A DNA stretch of 64,000 nucleotides from CAWAPD01 sp963783865 (GTDB taxonomy: Bacteria; Actinomycetota; Thermoleophilia; UBA2241). The notes beneath the pieces were generated by a model. It made no database searches. It saw nothing but the letters and a program-made list of their open reading frames with translations, and was not told the DNA's origin. The translations under genes were made by a program, and so were the position numbers. Position 1 is the stretch's first letter. The number at the start of each line of letters is the position of its first letter. Below, in pieces: positions 45,230-54,671 of the stretch. The DNA lies in the NCBI GenBank assembly GCA_963783865.1, contig CAWAPD010000001.1, positions 682,001 to 746,000 of the forward strand, written 5' to 3'.

Positions 45230-48148
45230 GTGGCGAGGGTCATCCAATTCAAAGGCAGAGAGAAGCCGAGACCGCCTCGCAAGCCGCGCCGGTGGGGCCG
45301 CGTCGTGGGCTGGACCGTCGGCGCCGTGGTGCTGGCGATCGCCGCGCTGGCCGTCTACTTCGCCCTGTACGTCGACTGGCTCTGGTACGGCGAGGTCCAT
45401 CTGCGCAACGTGTTCTGGACCACGTTCTGGTGGCGCATCATCACCGGGATGGGGTTCGGTGTCGTCTTCTTCGTCATCCTCTACGGCAACATCGAGATCG
45501 CGCGCCGCCTGTCGCCGCGCTACCGGGCCTTCGAGGGCATCGACGTCGTCGAGTACGTGAACGAGCGGGCGGCGAAGCTGACACGCCGCGTCGGCCTCGC
45601 CGCCTCCCTCGTCATCGGGGCGCTGGTGGGCATCTCGACCTCCTCCGGCTGGCTGACCGTGCTGCGGGCGCTGCATGGCGTGTCGTTCCACCAGAGCGAC
45701 CCGATCTTCCACCACGACTACTCCCTGTACATCTTCGCCGTGCCGTTCTGGAACGACGTCTATGGGCTGCTGGTAGCGGCGCTGATCGTGTCGCTGATCG
45801 CGGCCACGATCGTCCACGTGGCGCTGGGCGGCATGCTGGTGCAGCGGGCGGCCCCGGCGGGGCCGCCGCCCGAAGAGCCGCCCGCTCCGCAGGACCCCTT
45901 CGCCCGTCTCCGGGGCCGCCCGACCACCCCCGTCCAGTTCTCGCTGCGGCCTCAGGGAGTGGCCATCGCCCACCTCTCGGCCCTGCTGGCGGCGTTGTTC
46001 CTCGTGGTCGGCGCTGGCTACATCCTGAAGGCCTGGCAGTACCTCGTCTCGGGCGGCAGCGTGGTCGCCGGCGCGGGGTACACCGACGTGCACGCGGGCA
46101 TTCCCGGTGCGCGGATCATGATGGTCGTCGCCTGGGTCATCGCCGTCCTGCTCATCGTCAATGTCTGGCGCCGGCGCTGGCGCTGGCCCGCCTACGCCGT
46201 CGGCGGCTGGATCGTGCTCGCCCTGCTCGTCCGCGTGCTGTTCCCCGCGGTCATGCAGTGGCTGGTCGTGAACCCCAGCCAGCAGGCGCGCGAGCACCAG
46301 TACATCGGCTACAACATCGCGGCCACGCGGGCGGCCTACAAGCTCGACGCGATCAGCCAGACCCAGTATCCGCTGCAGGGCGACCTGAACGCCGCCAAGC
46401 TCACGCTGAACAGCGGCACGATCCGCAACATCCGCCTCTGGGACCCCCGCACGCTTCTCACGAGCTACGGCGCCCTCCAGGAGCTGCGGCCCTACTATTC
46501 GTTCACCGACGTCGACGTCGACCGCTACCACGTGAACGGCGTCTACCGCGAGACGATGCTCTCCGCGCGCGAGATGAACATCGCCGGCCTTCCGCAGCAG
46601 AACCAGACCTGGGTCAACCAGCATCTGGTGTACACGCACGGGTTCGGCGCGGTGGTCTCGGCCGTCAACCAGGTCGCCTCCGACGGCTCGCCGGACTTCC
46701 TGGTGGAGAACGTGCCGCCCACCTCGTCGTCGCCCGAGCTGAAGATCGCGCAGCCGAGGATCTACTTCGGCGAGATCGGCACCGACTACACGCTCGTGAA
46801 GACCAAGGCGCCCGAGTTCGACTACCCGGGCGGCACGGGCGACGTGTTCACGCACTACAGCGGCACGGCAGGCATCCCCATCGGCTCGTTGTGGAACCAG
46901 CTGGCCTTCAGCTTCCGGTTCGGGACGATCAACATCCTCGCGACCAAGTACATCGACGGCGACAGCCGCATCATCATCCGCAACAACATCAAGGACCGGC
47001 TGCACGCGGCGGCGCCGTTCCTGACCTTCGACCACGACCCGTACATGGTGATCGCCGACGGGCGCCTCTACTGGGTCGCCGACGCCTACACGACGACCTC
47101 GCAGTACCCGTACTCGCAGCCGCAGGGCGGCATCAACTACGTGCGCAACTCGGTCAAGGCGGTGGTCGACGCGTATGACGGCACGATCAAGTTCTTCGTC
47201 GCCGACCCGACCGACCCGATCATCCGCACCTATGAGGCGATCTTCCCCGGCATGTTCACGCCCTTCAGCCAGATGCCCCAGGCGCTGATCGCGCACCTCC
47301 GCTACCCCGAGGACTACTTCAACGTCCAGTCCCAGCAGTTCGCGACCTACCACGTGACCGACCCCGACGTGCTCTACAACAAGAGCGACCAGTGGGAGAT
47401 CCCGACCGGCACGTCGCTGAGCTCGGTGAGCGGCCAGATGGAGCCCTACTACGTGATCATGCGGCTGCCCGGCCAGACGGGCGAGGAGTTCGTGCTGATC
47501 CTGCCGTTCGTGCCCAACGGGCGGCAGAACATGGTCGGCTGGCTGGCGGCGCAGTCCGACGTGCCCGACTACGGCAAGGCGGTGAGCTTCAACTTCCCCA
47601 AGAACGCGACCGTCTACGGGCCCGCCCAGGTCGAGTCGGCCATCAACCAGGACCCCGACATCTCGTCGCAGCGCACGCTGCTCGGGCAACAGGGGTCGCG
47701 CGTCATCTTCGGTAACCTGCTCGTCATGCCGATCGAGGACTCGCTGCTCTACGTGCAGCCGTTCTACCTGGAGTCGACGACCAGCGACAAGCCGCTGCCG
47801 CAGCTCAAGCGGGTGATCGTCTTCTACCGGGCGACGACCGACGCGGGCATCACCCAGCTCGGCGGCCAGCAGAAGGTCGTGATGACGCCGACGCTCGCCG
47901 ACAGCCTGACGGCCATCTTCGGGGCGGCGCCGGCGGCGGCCGGCCCCACGGCCGGCCAGACGGCGCCGCCGCCCACGACCACGCAGCCCGGCCCCGGCCC
48001 CGCGGCCGGCATCGCCAAGCTGATCAGCCGCGCCAACGCTGAGTTCGAGGCCGCGCAAACGGCGCTGAAGGGCGGCGACTTCGCCGAGTACGGCCGCCAG
48101 ATCGCCGCCCTGCAGGTGACGCTCCAGAAGCTCAACGCGCTGAAGTGA
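45230..48148 (+). CDS. UPF0182 (COG1615) large membrane protein
   Basis: A 972-residue protein of the UPF0182 family, widespread in Actinomycetota, function unknown. About seven hydrophobic helices occupy residues 25-350 (WTVGAVVLAIAALAVYFALY, DWLWYGEVHLRNVFW). A large soluble, probably extracellular part follows (WDPRTLLTSYGALQELRPYY, QTWVNQHLVYTHGFGAVV, PRIYFGEIGTDYTLVKT). The C-terminus has a Pro-rich linker and a final coiled helix (RANAEFEAAQTALKGGDF). GTG 45230 lies about 6 bases after a CATACT -10-like box, so the mRNA is probably leaderless. Confidence 0.93.
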   Translation: MARVIQFKGREKPRPPRKPRRWGRVVGWTVGAVVLAIAALAVYFALYVDWLWYGEVHLRNVFWTTFWWRIITGMGFGVVFFVILYGNIEIARRLSPRYRAFEGIDVVEYVNERAAKLTRRVGLAASLVIGALVGISTSSGWLTVLRALHGVSFHQSDPIFHHDYSLYIFAVPFWNDVYGLLVAALIVSLIAATIVHVALGGMLVQRAAPAGPPPEEPPAPQDPFARLRGRPTTPVQFSLRPQGVAIAHLSALLAALFLVVGAGYILKAWQYLVSGGSVVAGAGYTDVHAGIPGARIMMVVAWVIAVLLIVNVWRRRWRWPAYAVGGWIVLALLVRVLFPAVMQWLVVNPSQQAREHQYIGYNIAATRAAYKLDAISQTQYPLQGDLNAAKLTLNSGTIRNIRLWDPRTLLTSYGALQELRPYYSFTDVDVDRYHVNGVYRETMLSAREMNIAGLPQQNQTWVNQHLVYTHGFGAVVSAVNQVASDGSPDFLVENVPPTSSSPELKIAQPRIYFGEIGTDYTLVKTKAPEFDYPGGTGDVFTHYSGTAGIPIGSLWNQLAFSFRFGTINILATKYIDGDSRIIIRNNIKDRLHAAAPFLTFDHDPYMVIADGRLYWVADAYTTTSQYPYSQPQGGINYVRNSVKAVVDAYDGTIKFFVADPTDPIIRTYEAIFPGMFTPFSQMPQALIAHLRYPEDYFNVQSQQFATYHVTDPDVLYNKSDQWEIPTGTSLSSVSGQMEPYYVIMRLPGQTGEEFVLILPFVPNGRQNMVGWLAAQSDVPDYGKAVSFNFPKNATVYGPAQVESAINQDPDISSQRTLLGQQGSRVIFGNLLVMPIEDSLLYVQPFYLESTTSDKPLPQLKRVIVFYRATTDAGITQLGGQQKVVMTPTLADSLTAIFGAAPAAAGPTAGQTAPPPTTTQPGPGPAAGIAKLISRANAEFEAAQTALKGGDFAEYGRQIAALQVTLQKLNALK

Positions 48149-48517
48149 GATGAGGGCGGCGGGGCGGGGCATGCGCCCCGCCCCGCCGCCCCGCCGCCCG
48201 TACTTCCACCCTCCTGAGACCCCTCGCCGCACGAGTTGTCACAACTCGCGCGTCTAGCGCACTTCTTGGACGGCATACTAAGTCACTACGGGGTTTGAGC
48301 TCGAGCGCGTCCGGTTTCCTGCCACGCCAGGAGGAATCGCACGCCGGGTGCGTAATCCCGAGACCCGTCGCCCGATCTGGCGACGATTTGTGGCTCGATA
48401 TGTGCGGGAAGCGGCCGATGCTTCCCCGTAGGAGTGAAAGGACCCTCTGGGCTCGACCGCCCAGGGGCCGTCGGCCCGGGTAACCGGGACGAGGATGGCA
48501 CGCTCAAAGGGGGCGGT
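48149..48517 (+). other. Leader region of the pilin operon with several hairpins
   Basis: 369 bases without a gene. It starts with a perfect 17-bp GC hairpin (48154-48170/48175-48191, loop ATGC) that probably ends the UPF0182 transcript. TTGGAC and CATACT near 48265-48280 may be part of a promoter. Downstream lie four short stem-loops (CGCACGCCGGGTGCG, CGTCGCCCGATCTGGCGACG, GGAAGCGGCCGATGCTTCC, CCTCTGGGCTCGACCGCCCAGGGG). They give the pilin mRNA a long structured 5' UTR; I do not recognise a known riboswitch in it. Confidence 0.5.
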
Positions 48518-49348
48518 ATGAACGGCACGATCAACGGTCCGGCCCGAGCCGGTCATGGCGGGGCCGGGTTCAGCATGATCGAACTGATGGTCACCGTCGT
48601 GATCGCCGCGATCGTCTTCGCCGCGATGGTGCCGCTGTTCGGCAACGTCCTGCACAACAGCTTCCTCGACTCGCAGCGCAACTACGCGCAGATCATCGCG
48701 CAGGACCGCATCGAGCAGATCCGCTTGCTGGACTACAACACCGTGACGCAGGGGAACCTGACCACCCCGGTGAACACTCCGTCGCCGTTCGGCGACGGCC
48801 GTTTCGGGACGACGTATCAGCTGGCCGGGCAGAGGCCGTACGCGGTCACCTATATCGTGACGCCCGAGACGCCCTCCGCGTCGCCCTCTCCGAGCGCCTC
48901 CTGGAGCTACAAGCTGATCTCGGTCACGGTCAAGCCGGCGGACAACGGCGCCGCCGTGACGATGACGACGATCCTGAACGACCCTCTGCCCCACGTCTAC
49001 AGCATGTCGTCGTCGGCGCCCAGCCCGCTGCCGAGCATCGGTGGGTTGACGATCGGCGCCTACTTCAAGGACTGGAGTGACGTCACCACCAAGGGCGTGA
49101 TCGTCACGCGCATCCAGACCAACGTCACGCCGAACGTCACCTACACGCCGACGCCGGTCAAACAGGTCCCCACGTCGGCCAGCCCTACCGTTCGCTGGAC
49201 GGGCCTCACCGGGGGCACGAACTACACCTACACGATCTCCGTCTACAGCGTCAACTGGCAGAGCGGAAGCACGGCGCTGGTCACCCCTCCGTTCCATCTG
49301 CTGACGAACGCGCTCAAGTACTTCGACACCAACCCGGGCGGCTCGTGA
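48518..49348 (+). CDS. Type IV prepilin-like protein (pseudopilin) 1
   Basis: A 276-residue protein with a class III signal: GHGGAG before the cut, then F-S-M-I-E-L-M-V-T-V-V with the invariant Glu at +5 (Glu22) and a hydrophobic helix to about residue 45. A prepilin peptidase would cut after Gly17. The rest has a Pro/Ser-rich spacer and an SPTVRWTGLTGGTNYTYTIS segment resembling a fibronectin-type strand pair. A minor pilin of a type IV pilus or secretion system is likely. The ATG at 48518 follows AAAGGGGGCGG. It overlaps the next gene by one base. Confidence 0.88.
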   Translation: MNGTINGPARAGHGGAGFSMIELMVTVVIAAIVFAAMVPLFGNVLHNSFLDSQRNYAQIIAQDRIEQIRLLDYNTVTQGNLTTPVNTPSPFGDGRFGTTYQLAGQRPYAVTYIVTPETPSASPSPSASWSYKLISVTVKPADNGAAVTMTTILNDPLPHVYSMSSSAPSPLPSIGGLTIGAYFKDWSDVTTKGVIVTRIQTNVTPNVTYTPTPVKQVPTSASPTVRWTGLTGGTNYTYTISVYSVNWQSGSTALVTPPFHLLTNALKYFDTNPGGS

Positions 49349-50091
49349 TGGGCGCCGGCATGTCGCCATCGCTGCGACGGCGCCTGCGCTCTCAGCGCGG
49401 CATGACGATGATCGAGATCCTGATCTCGATGATCATCCTCGCCTGCCTGACCGCCATGTTGATCGCCGTGTGGGTCGACCTGCAGCGCGCCTCGAGCATG
49501 GCGATCACGGCCAACGACGAGCGCGGCACGGCGCGCGACGCGCTCGACCGGATCTCGAGTGAGCTGCGCGACGCCCAGCCGATCGTGCTGCACACCGAGA
49601 CGCCGTCGCCGAGCCCCATGGCGGCCGGCTTCACGGTGGCGAGCCGCTGGGAGGCGGACTTCTACTCGGCGTACAACAGCCCGAGCGTCGCCCCTAACGG
49701 CGTCGACATGAGCTCGGTGCGCCTCACTCGCATCTACCTCGACACCAGCGGGTCCAGGCCCTACAAGACCCTGTACTGGCAGCGCGACGACAACAACGAC
49801 GGCGTCTTCGGCAGCGGCGATCGCAAGGTGGTCATGGCGACGAACGTCGTCAACCCCAGCGTCACCGACACGAGCCAGACGCCGGTCACGTCCTACACGT
49901 CGCTCTTCTACTACTGGTGCGTCACCAGCATCGGCGCCTATACGTTGACCGCGCCGACCGACAGCGTCGCGACCTCCGACCTGAACCTCATCTCCGCGGT
50001 GAGGGTGCGGATCATCCAGGACAACAACCTGAACCGGCCGCCGGTCCCCGTGGACCTCACCGCGACCGTGCGCGTGCGCAACCACAACTGA
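49348..50091 (+). CDS. Type IV prepilin-like protein (PilW/GspJ type) 2
   Basis: A 247-residue minor pseudopilin. The leader ends in RSQRG, then M-T-M-I-E-I-L-I-S-M-I with Glu23 at +5 and a hydrophobic N-terminal helix. The C-terminal half has a DDNNDGVFGSGDRK loop that looks like a calcium-binding DxNxDG site, common in minor pilins. ATG 49348 overlaps the previous stop (TGATG). A 10-base gap leads to the PilX-like gene. Confidence 0.86.
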   Translation: MGAGMSPSLRRRLRSQRGMTMIEILISMIILACLTAMLIAVWVDLQRASSMAITANDERGTARDALDRISSELRDAQPIVLHTETPSPSPMAAGFTVASRWEADFYSAYNSPSVAPNGVDMSSVRLTRIYLDTSGSRPYKTLYWQRDDNNDGVFGSGDRKVVMATNVVNPSVTDTSQTPVTSYTSLFYYWCVTSIGAYTLTAPTDSVATSDLNLISAVRVRIIQDNNLNRPPVPVDLTATVRVRNHN

Positions 50092-50101
50092 GGGGGCAGT
50101 C

Positions 50102-52528
50102 ATGGCCAAGGACAAGAGTGAACGAGGGGCCGCGCTGATCCTCCTCATCGGGATCATCGCCGCTTTGGCGATCATCGCGGCCACCACGGTGATGGTGCTG
50201 AACAACGAGACGAAGGCCACGGCCCACGTCCAGACGCACAAGGCCTCGATGGACTCGGCGGAGGCGACCCTCGACACCGCGATCACGATCGCCAGGTGGA
50301 AGACGATCCCCACCACGAGCACCGGCGGCCAGTGGCTGACGCAGGACGAGGTCTGGACCGCCCTGGCGGGGCTCTTCCCCGCCGGGACGACCCTGAACTG
50401 GTTCAAGACTTACGACAACCGGAACCCGATCGACACCAGCGTGTGGTACGACGCGAACGCGGACGGCAAGATCTGGCTGGAGGTCAGCCTCACGTACAAG
50501 GGCAAGACCACCCGCATGCGGGTGATGCTGTGGCAGCGGACGCAGAACATGGTCAAGACGCTGCCCCGCGCCGTGGTGTACAGCGACACGGGGATCGATC
50601 TCGCCGACTCGAGCGACGTGTACGCGGTCGAGAACGACGGCACGACGCCGTACAAGCCGGCCAACCACGGCGGCGCCTACGCGACGACGATCATGGTGGG
50701 CGGCGGCTGGGTGAACGGCAACCCGGCGGCGGCCAAGAACTTCGTCGGCAGCTCGAGCGCCAACCTCGCCGCCGGCGCGCCGGGAACCAACCCGCAGTCC
50801 CTCAACATCGACGCCAACGGCACGGTCACGCCCTCGTACACGGGGACCGTGATCGGCGGGGTGGGGCTGCTCAGCGACTACTTCAACCAGCAGCAGCAGT
50901 CCGATCTGCAGGCCGAGGCGCAGACCGGCATGACGACGGCGGCGGTGACGGCGCCGACGGCGCCGACGGCGCCGACGGCGCCGACGGCGCCCACGCCGAC
51001 ACCGACCGCGACGCCGAGTTCCACTGTGCTGTCCGGCTGGACGAGCACGACATCGACCACCGCCGTCGACGTCTCGAGCACCGACTACAAGGTCGTCGGC
51101 AACCTGACGCTGTCGCGTGGCACGAACACCACCATGCGCACGTTCGCGTTTCGCAAGCTGTACGTGACCGGCAACCTGACGCTGACCGGACCGGTCCAGG
51201 TCACCTGCACCGACTTCCTGCGGGTGGACGGCTCGCTCACGGTCAACAACGCGACCACCACGGCGGTGACCGACACGTTCTCCGGCGCGTTCTGGGCCGG
51301 CAACACGGCCTCGGGCAGCACCACGACGACGGACAGCGTTGCCGGCGCGGTCACGATCAACGCCGCGTCGTCGTTCTACACGGGCTACAACGCGACGTTC
51401 AGCAACACCGCGACCACTGTCGGGAGCCTCTACTCGAAGGGGACCCTGGCGTTGTCGGGGAACACGTCGCTCAGTGCGACCTCGGTCTACAGCAGCGGTG
51501 CGACGACCATCAGCGGGGCGACGACCGCGGTCACCGACCAGATCGGCAGTCTGTACGTCGCGGGCTCGGCGGCGAGCAGCGTGACCGGCACGGTCACGCT
51601 CAACGCGACCTCGTCGATCTACAGTGCCGGGGCCCTCACCCTGGGCTGCTCGGCGACCACCACCCCGAGGATCTACACCGTCGGCGCGCTCACGCTCCAG
51701 GGGAGCAACGTCGCGAACGTCAGCGGGTCGATCTACTCCGGTGGCGCGCTCACGATCAGCAACCCCACGACCAACACCGGGATCCTGTACACGGTCGGCG
51801 CCGGCATCGTGACGGGCAACGTGACCGTCAATGCGACCGCCCTGTACGCGGTTGGAGACCTAACGATCAAGAGCGCGACCGCGGCGAAGACCGACCAGTT
51901 CGCGTCGGTCTGGGTCGGGGGCACGGCCGACTGGAGCGGCACCACCTCGGTGCAGACGACCAACTACCTGAACGTCAACGCGGCGCCCGGCCCGATGTAC
52001 ATCAGGATCCTGGCGCGCTCCGGCACGTACAACGACGTGTACGGCTACGTCTGGCTGGTCGGCGACGCGGGCACCAGCGACGTGGCCTGCGACTTCGAGT
52101 CGACCGGCAACAGCACGGTCATGTGCCCGCTCCTGGGGACGACCGAGAAGACCACGACCAGCGGCCATGTCAACTTCGGGACGATGACCAGGCCCATGGT
52201 CTACTACATGGTCTGCGACAACGACGACCTCTACTCGAACACCTGCGAGTGGGGGAGCACGGGTACCTTCTACGGCCTCATGCTTGTCATGGAGGCGCAG
52301 CTCGTGGTCTCGAACGGCAACGGCACCACGCCGAACGTCGTCGGCGCGGTGTTCAACGGCACGCCGTACTACAACTGCGACAACACCTACGACAGCTACG
52401 ACATCGCTCTCACAGACTCGTCGACCATCGCCTACGACCAGGCGGTCATCAACGCGATCATGGACTACGCGATCACCACCATGACGACGACGACCCAGAC
52501 GATCCCCGGGACGTACCAGCAGCTGTGA
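50102..52528 (+). CDS. Large PilX-like repeat protein
   Basis: An 808-residue protein. The N-terminus RGAALILLIGIIAALAIIAATT is a PilX/GspK-like membrane helix without the +5 Glu signal. Residues 30-260 look like a pilus accessory domain; a TAP repeat linker (about 284-299) follows. Residues about 310-640 are a Ser/Thr/Gly-rich series of strands of the form GNLTLSG / GSLYVAGSA / IYSAGALT / TVGALTLQG, as expected of a right-handed beta-helix, bactofilin-like or adhesin-like. The last 170 residues contain six cysteines. Probably a tip or surface adhesin exported with the two pseudopilins. ATG follows GAGGGGGCAGTC. Confidence 0.82.
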   Translation: MAKDKSERGAALILLIGIIAALAIIAATTVMVLNNETKATAHVQTHKASMDSAEATLDTAITIARWKTIPTTSTGGQWLTQDEVWTALAGLFPAGTTLNWFKTYDNRNPIDTSVWYDANADGKIWLEVSLTYKGKTTRMRVMLWQRTQNMVKTLPRAVVYSDTGIDLADSSDVYAVENDGTTPYKPANHGGAYATTIMVGGGWVNGNPAAAKNFVGSSSANLAAGAPGTNPQSLNIDANGTVTPSYTGTVIGGVGLLSDYFNQQQQSDLQAEAQTGMTTAAVTAPTAPTAPTAPTAPTPTPTATPSSTVLSGWTSTTSTTAVDVSSTDYKVVGNLTLSRGTNTTMRTFAFRKLYVTGNLTLTGPVQVTCTDFLRVDGSLTVNNATTTAVTDTFSGAFWAGNTASGSTTTTDSVAGAVTINAASSFYTGYNATFSNTATTVGSLYSKGTLALSGNTSLSATSVYSSGATTISGATTAVTDQIGSLYVAGSAASSVTGTVTLNATSSIYSAGALTLGCSATTTPRIYTVGALTLQGSNVANVSGSIYSGGALTISNPTTNTGILYTVGAGIVTGNVTVNATALYAVGDLTIKSATAAKTDQFASVWVGGTADWSGTTSVQTTNYLNVNAAPGPMYIRILARSGTYNDVYGYVWLVGDAGTSDVACDFESTGNSTVMCPLLGTTEKTTTSGHVNFGTMTRPMVYYMVCDNDDLYSNTCEWGSTGTFYGLMLVMEAQLVVSNGNGTTPNVVGAVFNGTPYYNCDNTYDSYDIALTDSSTIAYDQAVINAIMDYAITTMTTTTQTIPGTYQQL
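50951..50995 (+). repeat. 9-base tandem repeat (GCGCCGACG)
   Basis: Four perfect units (50951-50986) and a fifth with one change, coding for the TAP-TAP-TAP linker of the PilX-like protein. Such in-frame minisatellites can change length by slippage without breaking the frame. Confidence 0.85.
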
Positions 52529-52563
52529 GCTGAGCGTCTCGCCGCGGGGCGGGCGCGAAGGCC

Positions 52564-52600
52564 GGGGGCGGGGGCGCCGTGAGGCGCCCCCGCCCCCTTT
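52564..52600 (+). terminator. Rho-independent terminator after the pilin operon
   Basis: 15-bp GC stem (52564-52578/52583-52597) with loop GTGA and a TTTT tail, 35 bases behind the PilX-like stop. Confidence 0.85.
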
Positions 52601-52744
52601 TCGCGCCCGCCGGCGTGCCTCGATAGAAGGCGGCGCGACCCCCCGCCGCGTCGCCAGCCGTGACTACAGGGATGAGTCTCGCCCGCCGATGCTTATATGC
52701 CGGGACATCGGAACGTGTCACAGCTTCGGACCGCGGTGCACTTC

Positions 52745-53365
52745 ATGGACAGAAGCCCAACAGGGGAAACGGAGACGCTCGGCTTCTCGTCGCGCAGCGA
52801 CGAGGAGCTCCTGGAGGCATCGGTCACATGCCCCGATCGGTTCGTGGAACTGTACGACCGGCACGCCCGAGGCGTGCTCGCGTTCTTCGCGCGCCGCACG
52901 TACGACTCGCAGGTCGCGGCCGACCTCACGGCCGAGACCTTCGCGCAGGCGTTCGCGGGCCGCGCGAGCTTCCGCAATCCCGGTCCCGGCTCGGCCGCGG
53001 CCTGGCTCTACACCATCGCCCGCCGGCAGCTCAACCGCTACATCAGGCGGCGGGTGGTCGAAGCGAACTGGCGGCGACGGCTCGGCATGGAGTCCCTGGC
53101 GGTGCCATCCGACGCGATCGAGCGGGCCGAGGAGCTGCTCGATCTCGGGGCGGTGCGTGAACAGGTGACCGCGGCGCTCGACATGCTCCGGGGCGATCTG
53201 CGCGACGCGGTCACGCTGCGCGTGGTGGACGGCTGGTCGTACGCCGAGGCGGCGGAACGGCTCGGCTGCAGCGAGGCGCTGGTGCGCCAGCGCGTGAGCC
53301 GCGGGCTGAGGCAGCTCGCCAAGCACCTGGCGGTGCTCGGAGAGGACCATGGCAGCAGGATTTGA
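52745..53365 (+). CDS. ECF-type RNA polymerase sigma factor
   Basis: A 206-residue sigma-70-family protein with region 2 (RFVELYDRHARGVLAFFARR, QVAADLTAETFAQAFAG) and region 4 (LRDAVTLRVVDGWSYAEAAERLGCSEALVRQRVSRGL) and no regions 1 or 3, so an extracytoplasmic-function sigma factor. It directs RNA polymerase to its own stress regulon. ATG 52745 is preferred because TTATAT at 52691-52696 looks like a -10; ATG 52697 would add 16 residues. Its end overlaps the next gene by 17 bases, so that gene is its probable regulator. Confidence 0.9.
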   Translation: MDRSPTGETETLGFSSRSDEELLEASVTCPDRFVELYDRHARGVLAFFARRTYDSQVAADLTAETFAQAFAGRASFRNPGPGSAAAWLYTIARRQLNRYIRRRVVEANWRRRLGMESLAVPSDAIERAEELLDLGAVREQVTAALDMLRGDLRDAVTLRVVDGWSYAEAAERLGCSEALVRQRVSRGLRQLAKHLAVLGEDHGSRI

Positions 53366-54671
53366 CGACTTCCTCGACGACTTGCGCGAGCAGGTGCAGC
53401 GATGCGCCGCGGCCGAGGTCGAGGCCGGCGCGGCGACGGCGCGGGAGCGCCGGACGCCGTCGCGGCTGAGGCCCCGTCGCGTCCGTGTGCTCGTCGGCTG
53501 GGCCGCCGCCGCGCTCGTGGTCGCGACGGCGGTGGCCGTCACCACCGTGGCGACGCGGCCGGCGCCGGGGCCTTCGGCCTCGCCGGCCGCCAACGGAGTG
53601 CTGCCGGGGTCGAGCGCGTTCGCCTACGTGCAACCGCGGGTCACACCGACGCCCGGCGCGACGGCGCCCGTGTCTCCGACGCCGGCCGCGCCGGCTGCCG
53701 TCGACTACGTGCTCTGGTCGGTCTCGGCCCGAGCGGTGAACGATGCCTGGGCGGTGGGGTCGCGCAGCGCGGCCGGCAGCGGCGAGCGAGGCCAGTCCTT
53801 CGCGCTTCACTGGGACGGCGCGGTGTGGCGTGAGGTGCCCGTCCCCGACGTTGGGGTGCTGACGGCCGTCACGGTCGCGCGCGACGGACAGGTCTGGGCG
53901 CTCGGCGGCTCGGGGACCAGCCTGGTGCGCTGGGACGGCACGGCATGGTCGATCCAGCCCACCGGCGCCCCCGCCGGCGGCACGATCACCGCCCTTGCGG
54001 CGCTCGCGTCGAACGACGTCTGGGCCGTCGGTCGCCAGCCGGCCGGAGCCTTGATCGAGCATTGGAACGGCGTTGCGTGGCAGAGTGTCTCACCGCCGGT
54101 CGATACGCCTCCGTCCGCTTCGCTCAACGCGATCTCTGCGGAGTCGGCGAACGACGTCTGGGCCGTCGGAGGCGGCGCCGACAGGGCCGTCGCCCTGAGG
54201 TGGGACGGCGGGCGCTGGACGCTGGTGCCGGGACCGCCTTCGCCGGACGAAGGCGAGACCGGGACGACCGCCCTGTGGGCGGTCGCGGCGGTCTCGCCGG
54301 CGGACGTCTGGGCCTCCGGCGGTGGGCTGTGGTCGTGGGACGGCACGCGCTGGCAGCGGTCCGACGACGAGTCGGCCGCCGACGTCAACGGGCCGCTCTC
54401 GGCGAGCTCCTCCTCCGATGTCTGGCTGGCCGCCGGCACGACCGGCGCCGCCCACTTCGACGGGTCCGGCTGGCAGATGGTCGCGGCCGACGCGATGGGC
54501 ATCCCCCCCGGCTCGTCCGTGGTCGTGCGCTCGGTCGACGCCGTGTCGCCGGCCGACGTGTGGCTGGTCGGCGACATCGAGACGACCCCCGGCAGCCCGC
54601 CGCAGCCTCTCGTCGTGCACTGGAACGGCAGCGCGTGGCGTGTCGTCGTCGACTCCGTGCGGGTGCCCTGA
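53349..54671 (+). CDS. Membrane-anchored seven-repeat beta-propeller protein, likely anti-sigma partner
   Basis: A 440-residue protein. Residues 1-43 are cytoplasmic and acidic to basic (DDFLDDLREQVQRCAAAEVEAG), followed by one membrane helix at about 46-68, a Pro-rich stalk and an extracellular region with seven repeats of the type NDVWAVG / ADVWLVG spaced about 45-50 residues, each preceded by a W-N/D-G strand. That suggests a seven-bladed propeller. Overlap with the sigma gene and the single-helix topology suggest a sensor/anti-sigma factor. The usual zinc HxxxCxxC anti-sigma motif is absent, so the sigma-binding part would be novel. Confidence 0.8.
   Translation: MAAGFDDFLDDLREQVQRCAAAEVEAGAATARERRTPSRLRPRRVRVLVGWAAAALVVATAVAVTTVATRPAPGPSASPAANGVLPGSSAFAYVQPRVTPTPGATAPVSPTPAAPAAVDYVLWSVSARAVNDAWAVGSRSAAGSGERGQSFALHWDGAVWREVPVPDVGVLTAVTVARDGQVWALGGSGTSLVRWDGTAWSIQPTGAPAGGTITALAALASNDVWAVGRQPAGALIEHWNGVAWQSVSPPVDTPPSASLNAISAESANDVWAVGGGADRAVALRWDGGRWTLVPGPPSPDEGETGTTALWAVAAVSPADVWASGGGLWSWDGTRWQRSDDESAADVNGPLSASSSSDVWLAAGTTGAAHFDGSGWQMVAADAMGIPPGSSVVVRSVDAVSPADVWLVGDIETTPGSPPQPLVVHWNGSAWRVVVDSVRVP

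Noticed and set aside
44957..48232. A 1091-codon minus-strand frame opposite the UPF0182 gene
   Set aside because: Antisense shadow of the conserved UPF0182 frame, with no domain signatures.
50951..50995. Short CRISPR-like array
   Set aside because: The units are 9 bases with no spacers and encode a TAP linker; it is a minisatellite within a gene. No CRISPR array or cas gene is seen in the window.
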